In this document: piece by piece, positions 7,092 through 10,819 of the stretch
Numbering within the stretch: the first letter of the stretch is position 1
How the letters are laid out: each line of letters begins with the position of its first letter
Assembly (NCBI GenBank): GCA_025924845.1
Contig: JAICHN010000142.1
Location: 1 to 10,819 of the forward strand
Length of the DNA: 10,819 nt
Direction of reading: 5' to 3'
Source of the DNA: Chloroflexota bacterium
GTDB taxonomy: Bacteria; Chloroflexota; UBA5177; JANWHV01
The notes under the pieces: generated by a model
What the model was told of the DNA's origin: nothing
Database searches by the model: none
The model's input: only the letters and a program-made list of their open reading frames with translations
Program-made: the position numbers and the translations under genes

Positions 7092-8227
7092 CCCCCAGGC
7101 GTGCCGAGCCGAGCGTAGTCATTCTGCACGACTACCTGATGCAATATGGCGGAGCGGAACACGTCCTCAAGGAACTATGTTTGTTGTGGCCCGAGGCGGA
7201 TGTTTTTACCACCTTTTACGATACTGACCGCATGCGCCGGCTGGGTTTTGCGGTACCGAACCGGATCCAGGCACTCCTCCCGACCGGTTTACCGCATCGC
7301 GGCCGGACCGCGAAGCTCTGGACGTTTGTCTATCCGCTCGCCTGGCGCCTGCTCGATTTGAGCCGTTACGATCTGGTGATCAGTTCCACATCGTTCGCGG
7401 CGCATCACGCGCGTGTGCCGGCGGACATACCACACGTCAGCTATTGCCACTCTCCGCCCAGATTCCTTTATGGTTTGACCACCGAGTTGAATCACGCCCA
7501 GATGCGGCGGCGCGTCCCGCTTCTCGGCCTTGCTTACCATGCGTTGCGCGTGCTGGATCAGCGCGCCGCGCGACGGGTCACGGTGTATGTCGCCAACTCC
7601 CGCGAGGTAGCGCGCCGCATTGCCGCGATCTACGGCCGAACGGCCGAAGTCATCTACCCCCCGGTTGACGTGGCACGGTTCACGGTGGCCATGCCCCGGC
7701 GCGGCCAATACTTCCTCACCTGGGGCAGGCTCGTGGCCTCGAAGCGGGTAGACCTACTGATACGCGCCGCTTCCCTGGCCGATGTGCCGCTCATCGTGGC
7801 GGGGACTGGGCCCGAGGAGCAACGCTTGCGTCGACTGGCCGGCAGCCGGGTTCGCTTCTTGGGAAGGGTAAGCGACCAGACCAGACTGGACCTGATCGAA
7901 GGCTGCCGCGCCGTGCTCTTCGCGGCGGAGGAAGACTTCGGCCTGGTGCCGGTGGAAGCAATGGCGGCTGGGAAGCCGGTAATCGCCTATGGCGCGGCGG
8001 GCGCCCTGGAGACGGTTGTACCCGGCGTTACGGGCGAACTCTTCCAGCCGGCTTCCGCCGAAACGCTGGCGGCGCTCCTGGCCCGCTGGGATGACGATCG
8101 CTACCCAGTGGAACAGTGCCGCGAGCGAGCCGCGCAATTCGATGCGGCGCTGTTCAGGGCACGGATGCGTGCCCTGGTGGAAAATTGCCTCACCTCAACC
8201 ATTGCATCACGGCCAACCATCCGGTAG
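7088..8227 (+). CDS. GT4-family glycosyltransferase
   Basis: This 379-residue GT-B fold enzyme is started at ATG 7088, which overlaps the GT26 stop by 4 nt (ATGA). The frame is open a further 35 codons upstream, but that part lies inside the GT26 gene and does not resemble the family N-terminus. The N-terminal domain begins VVILHDYLMQYGGAEHVLKEL (10-30), with the acceptor-side GGAEH loop. HSPPRFLYG (121-129) and VANSREVARRI (168-178) are typical of GT4. The donor domain begins near 208 (FLTWGRLVASKRVDLLI, with R214 and K219). VAGTGPEEQRLR (237-248) follows, and the retaining E-x7-E motif is E282 to E290 in EDFGLVPVE, then AMAAGKPVIAYG. It probably adds a sugar after the GT26 step, or acts on the same surface polysaccharide or glycolipid. 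Substrates are unknown. No signal peptide or membrane segment is seen, so it is cytosolic or peripheral. Confidence 0.93.
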   Translation: MTPRRAEPSVVILHDYLMQYGGAEHVLKELCLLWPEADVFTTFYDTDRMRRLGFAVPNRIQALLPTGLPHRGRTAKLWTFVYPLAWRLLDLSRYDLVISSTSFAAHHARVPADIPHVSYCHSPPRFLYGLTTELNHAQMRRRVPLLGLAYHALRVLDQRAARRVTVYVANSREVARRIAAIYGRTAEVIYPPVDVARFTVAMPRRGQYFLTWGRLVASKRVDLLIRAASLADVPLIVAGTGPEEQRLRRLAGSRVRFLGRVSDQTRLDLIEGCRAVLFAAEEDFGLVPVEAMAAGKPVIAYGAAGALETVVPGVTGELFQPASAETLAALLARWDDDRYPVEQCRERAAQFDAALFRARMRALVENCLTSTIASRPTIR

Positions 8228-8230
8228 CAT
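8202..8230 (+). promoter_or_regulatory. Possible promoter for tRNA-Gln inside the end of the GT4 gene
   Basis: TTGCAT (8202-8207) and TAGCAT (8225-8230) are 17 nt apart. The -10 overlaps the GT4 stop codon. The predicted start near 8237 would leave only a few bases before the tRNA at 8242. The boxes are poor (3/6 and 4/6), so transcription may instead simply read through from the glycosyltransferase genes. Confidence 0.3.
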
Positions 8231-8241
8231 GGTAGGGCCAC

Positions 8242-8315
8242 TGGGGGATCGTCTAGTGGTAGGACAGCTGACTCTGGATCAGCCAGCCGGGGTTCGAATC
8301 CCTGTCCCCCAGCCA
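8242..8315 (+). tRNA. tRNA-Gln (anticodon CUG)
   Basis: A complete cloverleaf can be folded. The acceptor stem is TGGGGGA (8242-8248) with TCCCCCA (8305-8311). The anticodon stem GCTGA/TCAGC (8267-8271 with 8279-8283) encloses the loop CTCTGGA, giving anticodon CTG (8274-8276), which reads CAG. The T arm has loop TTCGAAT with a stem containing one G-U pair. The first acceptor pair is U1-A72, as in other tRNA-Gln. G73 is at 8312 and the CCA end is encoded (8313-8315). It starts 14 nt after the GT4 stop codon and is followed within 10 nt by an intrinsic terminator. Confidence 0.95.
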
Positions 8316-8322
8316 CCATCAA

Positions 8323-8355
8323 AACAGCGCCGCCCGGTTAGGCGGCGCTGTTTTT
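8323..8355. terminator. Bidirectional intrinsic terminator between tRNA-Gln and the S1-domain gene
   Basis: A perfect 12-bp GC-rich stem, AACAGCGCCGCC (8323-8334) with GGCGGCGCTGTT (8341-8352), has a 6-nt loop. A T-run (8351-8355) follows on the plus strand. The A-run at 8321-8324 supplies a T-run for the minus strand. It therefore can end both the glycosyltransferase/tRNA transcript and the convergent S1-domain transcript, whose stop is 40 nt away. Confidence 0.92.
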
Positions 8356-8394
8356 AATTCGCGGTTCAGAATGGTGGGTCGGTCAGTCCGAAGG

Positions 8395-9213
8395 CTACTC
8401 GCGACTTTGTTCGCGGCGGCCGAACCGCGCCACCAGCTCCTCTGCCGTGGTCGGTGCCGGCTCTTCCTCTTCCTCCTCGGAAAACGAGTAGAATCCGCGC
8501 GCGTCACCGCGCACGTTACGCCACTCCTGATCCTCGGAATCACGGCCCCGGCGCGAACGTTCCGGTCGCCGTGGTTGACGCTCATCCCGCGCAAAGGTGC
8601 TACCACCCCGCTCAGGTGCCCGCGAACGCCGGTCAGGACGATGTTCCGGAGGCGTCTCGGGAGTCCAGGCCGGGGCGGGAGCCGCGCCGGCAGGTCGAAC
8701 GGGACGCGGGCCCGTAGTCGTGGGCCGATCGGGCCGGGCCGACGACGGACCGCTGGGCCTTGGCTCACGCATACTGAGACTGACCCGGCCGCGCTCGAAG
8801 TCCACTTCGGAAATTCGCACACGCACCGTGGAGCCGACCTGTACGACATCCTCGACCCGCTCCACGTAGCCGCCGGTGCCCAGCTGTGAAACGTGGACCA
8901 GACCGTCCACGCCGCCGAGATCGACAAAGGCACCAAAAGCGGCGATGCCAGTCACTTTCCCCTCACGCCACTCACCTACCACCAGGCCGGCAAGGGCTTC
9001 GCGTTTACGGCGTTCACGCTCTTCACGGGATACATAGGGGACACGGGCGGGAGGCGCCGGTTGAGGTGCGGCGGCGCTTTCCGGGGCTGGGGTTGGAACG
9101 GGTTCCGGAACCGGGGTCCGCGCTGACTCGTTGATGGATGGATCCGGCACGCCTTCAAGCGGCTGGTCAGGTGTTTCCGGATTGGACAAGACTCTTCCTT
9201 CTTTGCTTTCCAC
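8395..9213 (-). CDS. Single S1 RNA-binding-domain protein with disordered tails
   Basis: This is a 272-residue protein with one OB-fold S1 domain at about 79-149: VGEWREGKVTGIAAFGAFVDL (79-99), GLVHVSQL (104-111), then VVQVGSTVRVRISEVD and GRVSLSMRE. The domain binds single-stranded RNA in ribosomal S1, PNPase and related proteins. It is flanked by a Pro/Ala-rich N-terminal region (about 20-60) with a charged helix (REERERRKREAL), and by a long Arg/Pro-rich tail (150-235) ending with SEEEEEEPAP and a short helix. The tail could bind RNA or ribosomes nonspecifically. It is far too short for ribosomal protein S1, so it is best called an S1-domain RNA-binding protein. The start used is GTG 9213, which has little SD. 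A TTG at 9189, 8 codons in, follows AAGGAAGAG and may be the true start. It ends facing the bidirectional terminator. Confidence 0.85.
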   Translation of the reverse strand: MESKEGRVLSNPETPDQPLEGVPDPSINESARTPVPEPVPTPAPESAAAPQPAPPARVPYVSREERERRKREALAGLVVGEWREGKVTGIAAFGAFVDLGGVDGLVHVSQLGTGGYVERVEDVVQVGSTVRVRISEVDFERGRVSLSMREPRPSGPSSARPDRPTTTGPRPVRPAGAAPAPAWTPETPPEHRPDRRSRAPERGGSTFARDERQPRRPERSRRGRDSEDQEWRNVRGDARGFYSFSEEEEEEPAPTTAEELVARFGRREQSRE

Positions 9214-9355
9214 TCTAACTCGATATCAGCAGCAAACGCCTAACAATCCCCATCGCTATCGCTCCGGTCACGAACCGTGCTGCCTGGAGTAAAATATACC
9301 CAACGACAGTTGTTCATGCCTTGAATAGGGGGACCTCACTCTGAGTATAACACGC

Positions 9356-9384
9356 TTGCCAAGAGTTTCCTACTGTCGTATAAG
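9356..9384 (+). promoter_or_regulatory. Sigma70-like promoter facing no recognised gene
   Basis: TTGCCA (9356-9361, 5/6) and TATAAG (9379-9384, 5/6) are separated by exactly 17 nt, in the plus direction. Transcription would begin near 9391 and run antisense through the broken ABC ATPase. A second, poorer pair (TTGAAT 9321-9326, TATAAC 9346-9351, spacing 19) precedes it. No tRNA, clear ORF or terminator is seen within the next 150 nt. The rest of the 288-nt spacer 9214-9501 holds only AT-rich patches, such as TATATT on the minus strand at 9293-9298, and nothing else I can name. Confidence 0.45.
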
Positions 9385-9501
9385 GCTTTACAGTTCACGG
9401 CTCACCTCTTGGGGCTAATCTGCCTCGGCCCAGGGCGTTCTCATCCTTGTCTCTTCGCGCACCAGTCGAAACAACGTCCTATTTCACGTCGAAGCTGAAC
9501 A

Positions 9502-9951
9502 TCATCTCGCTCTCGGTGTGTTCAGCGATTGGTCTAGCCGACCATCTCGACCAGGTCGGTCAGCGGCATAATCTAGAGCATGCCTGGCCTTTTTCCGGGC
9601 ATCCTTGCTGTGGGCGTATTTAAGCGGCAGCATGACGTTCTCCAGCGCGGTGAACGTGGGGATCAGATTGTGCAATTGGAACACGAAGCCGATCTTGCGT
9701 GCCCGCAAGTCGGCCAGCTTATTGCCCTTGAGCCTGCTCGTATCGATGCCGTCGATGATTACCTGCCCACTGGTAGGCTTATCCAGGCAGCCGATCATGT
9801 TGAGCAGCGTGCTCTTGCCCGAACCGGAGCGGCCCATGATGCTCATGAACTCGCCGCGCTCCACGGAGATGCTCACGCCGTCCAGGGCATGAACATCCTC
9901 GTCACCCATGTGGTAGGTCTTCCGCAGGTCTTGCAGTTGTACGATGGCCAT
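9502..9951 (-). pseudogene. ABC transporter ATPase, MacB/LolD type, truncated and frameshifted
   Basis: The first roughly 125 codons are a normal LolD/MacB-type ATPase: an aromatic A-loop region (TYHMGDEDVHAL), Walker A GRSGSGKST (40-48) and Q-loop FVFQLHNLIP (90-99), with TALENVMLPL after it. These proteins power FtsX-type permeases in lipoprotein sorting, macrolide export or peptide efflux. The reading frame then leaves the family pattern at about codon 126. The expected continuation appears in another frame as PLTDLVEMVG (from 9569), ending at a TAG (9534-9536), then TNR, a TGA (9522-9524) and THR. The LSGGQ signature, Walker B and H-loop cannot be found, so the product could not be an active ATPase. 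The open frame stops at 9502-9504. It lies 124 nt after the permease fragment on the same strand. Either the gene has decayed or the sequence contains errors; several independent lesions favour decay. Confidence 0.82.
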
Positions 9952-10032
9952 GTCTACTTCTTCAATGTCTCGTAACCAGGAATTGGTGTTCGGTCATCGC
10001 CGGCAGACCGTAGCCGGAGATAGCCTCGTTGC

Positions 10033-10065
10033 GTGGCCGGCAGCTGCTAAAGGGCTACCGGCCAC
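10033..10065. repeat. Hairpin between permease fragment and ABC ATPase remnant
   Basis: GTGGCCGG (10033-10040) pairs with CCGGCCAC (10058-10065). After one C-A mismatch, a further 3 bp (AGC/GCT) extend the stem to a 9-nt loop. No T-run follows on either strand, so it is not a standard terminator. It lies just after the permease stop and before the ATPase start, where an intercistronic stem could affect mRNA stability. Confidence 0.5.
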
Positions 10066-10075
10066 ATGTCGCCGA

Positions 10076-10300
10076 TTACTCCGCCCGCAGGGCCTCTACC
10101 GGGCTGAGCCGCGCGGCGCGTAGGGCCGGGAAGAATCCGGAGACCGCGCCCAGTACGGTGGCGAAAATGATCGTGCCGATGGCCAGGCGGCTGGTGACCG
10201 CGAAGATCTGCGTGCCGCTGCTCACGGTCGCGCTGTTGATCCCGCCTACCATGAGGCTGCCCAGACCCAGGCCGACCAGACCGCCGGTCAGGCCAATCAT
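10076..10300 (-). pseudogene. C-terminal fragment of an FtsX/MacB-type ABC permease
   Basis: The 74 codons from ATG 10300 encode only the end of an FtsX-domain permease. A glycine-rich membrane segment (MIGLTGGLVGLGLGSL, 1-16) leads to a second hydrophobic segment (about 38-56). The family's terminal signature follows: SGFFPALRAARLSPVEALRAE (54-74), equivalent to the usual YPAxRAAxLxPVEALR. Intact permeases of this class have about 380-650 residues and four membrane segments, so most is missing. The codons just upstream still read Glu-Ala-Thr in frame, as expected for the family, but a TAG precedes them. A perfect AGGAGG lies 5 nt before the ATG, and the upstream frame stops in an ATGA overlap with it. 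Translation as a two-segment miniprotein is therefore possible, though a decayed transporter is the simpler reading. The ATPase remnant follows on the same strand. Confidence 0.75.
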
Positions 10301-10404
10301 GGTGGCCTCCTAAACTGCTCGAACTGCTGCTTGGCCTCGGTCGGTGAGGTCACCTTGAGGTCCGCAATGCCCGCGTGCTTGATCCGTGGAGATGACGCAT
10401 TTTG
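10297..10404 (-). pseudogene. Unrecognised short coding remnant upstream of the permease fragment
   Basis: A minus-strand frame open from a TAA at 10405-10407 to a TGA at 10297-10299 reads IKHAGIADLKVTSPTEAKQQ then FEQFRR. Nearly all third positions in this stretch are G or C, as in the real genes of the window. It has no start codon and is shifted by one base from the permease frame. It may be a displaced part of the permease or the end of a different lost gene. I do not recognise its family. Confidence 0.4.
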
Positions 10405-10545
10405 TTATTCCCTAAACGGGGAGGGCCGCTACGAAGAGTAGGGGGCCGAGCCTACAACAAATGATGTAGCCGTCCCGCCTCCCGGCGCCCCGCGGCCCTA
10501 CCGCCGGCGCACCCTTACACCCTACGGAGGTTGCATGAGAGCAGC

Positions 10546-10680
10546 ATGAGAGGCGCCGGCATTTGCCGCGGCGCACGCGCGGGTGGCCCAAGCCGTCCAT
10601 CCGCGGGGCAGGCGATCGCGGCGACGAGACAACCATATCCCCGCGCAATCGCGAAAGGGTCTCGCCATCAAGTATCCTAA
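10546..10680 (+). CDS. Doubtful 44-residue small ORF
   Basis: ATG 10546 to TAA 10678-10680 encodes a Gly/Ala/Arg-rich peptide (MRGAGICRGARAGG at the start) with no recognisable domain. A 4-codon ORF starting at ATG 10535, with GGAGG 4 nt upstream, ends in an ATGA overlap with this start, an arrangement that could couple translation. Composition is unremarkable for GC-rich noncoding DNA, so this is a weak candidate only. Confidence 0.15.
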   Translation: MRGAGICRGARAGGPSRPSAGQAIAATRQPYPRAIAKGSRHQVS

Positions 10681-10714
10681 TCACCGGTGGCGCGGAGCGA
10701 CCACGCCGCGCTCA

Positions 10715-10742
10715 TTGCAAGGGTGATGGGCGCCGATATACA
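10715..10742 (+). promoter_or_regulatory. Possible promoter for the gene at the right edge
   Basis: TTGCAA (10715-10720, 4/6) and TATACA (10737-10742, 4/6) are 16 nt apart. Transcription would start near 10749, giving a leader of about 13 nt that still contains the SD of the following gene. Confidence 0.35.
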
Positions 10743-10761
10743 AGACCTAAGAGGATCGTCC

Positions 10762-10819
10762 GTGAATAGTGATCGCCATGTCCATACCGATCCGGCTCTC
10801 CCCGTCGCCCTGGCGCGCC
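10762..10819 (+). CDS. Start of an unidentified gene, cut by the window edge
   Basis: GTG 10762 opens a frame of 19 codons to the edge (MNSDRHVHTDPALPVALAR). AGAGGA ends 6 nt upstream of the GTG, which is good SD spacing, and a promoter-like pair lies just before. An alternative ATG at 10778 in another frame has no SD. The visible part is too short to identify a family, and only the start signals support this call. Confidence 0.4.
   Translation, partial: MNSDRHVHTDPALPVALAR

Larger units (their letters stand above)
10405..10761. other. Region without a convincing gene
   Basis: About 357 nt between the permease remnants and the probable gene start at 10762. It contains a minus-strand open frame (10412-10684) without SD or family resemblance. 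On the plus strand there is an 11-nt-period direct repeat of GCATGAGAG (10533-10541 and 10544-10552) lying over two tiny overlapping start codons. It also contains several GC-rich partial palindromes. I see no RNA gene, transposase or terminator. It reads as decayed or intergenic DNA. Confidence 0.45.

Noticed and set aside
8242..8315. tRNA as an attachment site for an integrated element
   Set aside because: I found no second copy of the tRNA 3' end in the window and no integrase. The adjoining DNA is an ordinary terminator and a convergent gene.
9580..9975. Plus-strand 131-codon open frame downstream of the orphan promoter
   Set aside because: It is the exact antisense of the conserved ATPase half and shows no domain of its own.
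10412..10684. Minus-strand 90-codon open frame
   Set aside because: No SD, no domain, Cys/Arg/Gly-rich composition, and no conserved pattern. The first 15 residues look protein-like, but this is not enough.
1..10819. A new defence, CRISPR or mobile system
   Set aside because: No repeat-spacer array, transposase, integrase, nuclease or toxin-antitoxin pair is visible. The unusual parts are a decayed transporter and regulatory details, not a system.

Overview
The window is GC-rich bacterial chromosomal DNA, roughly 60% G+C by eye. Several features fit the phylum Chloroflexota, perhaps a Thermomicrobia-like lineage: a DUF2079 membrane protein with an extracytoplasmic beta-sandwich tail, a stand-alone single-S1-domain protein with long disordered tails, a small excisionase-type HTH/coiled-coil protein, and a MtnX-like phosphatase next to a monofunctional chorismate mutase. 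This placement is an inference from gene content, not a phylogenetic result.

Left part (1-6180) is a minus-strand block. Read 5'->3' on the minus strand it contains pcrA/uvrD DNA helicase, a GTG-started MtnX-like HAD phosphatase overlapping the pcrA stop by 4 nt, aroH chorismate mutase 46 nt further on, an HTH/coiled-coil protein behind a 243-nt spacer, and a large DUF2079 membrane protein that runs off the left edge. The DUF2079 gene is open across the whole of 1-1920. pcrA, the phosphatase and aroH look like one transcription unit.

Middle part (6181-8360) is divergent and on the plus strand. A short divergent promoter region leads into a WecG/TagA/CpsF (GT26) glycosyltransferase that appears to be transcribed leaderless. 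A GT4 glycosyltransferase is coupled to it by an ATGA overlap. A tRNA-Gln(CUG) with an encoded CCA end follows only 14 nt after the GT4 stop. A strong bidirectional intrinsic terminator closes this unit and also serves the convergent S1-domain gene (8395-9213, minus). The two glycosyltransferases probably act in sequence on a lipid-linked or surface glycan.

Right part (9214-10819) is decayed. It has a MacB/LolD-type ABC ATPase broken by a frameshift and stops after the Q-loop region, so the signature motif and Walker B are missing. Upstream of it lies only the last 74 residues of an FtsX/MacB-type permease, preceded by a short unrecognised coding remnant. A strong hairpin sits between the two fragments. 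A good sigma70-like promoter (9356-9384, plus) points at no recognisable gene. At the far right a new plus-strand gene probably starts at 10762 and leaves the window.

I found no CRISPR array, no transposase, no rRNA and no convincing defence system. The most notable items are the decayed ABC locus with its perfectly placed SD and ATGA at the permease fragment, the orphan promoter, the leaderless glycosyltransferase start, and the tRNA embedded at the end of a glycosyltransferase operon.
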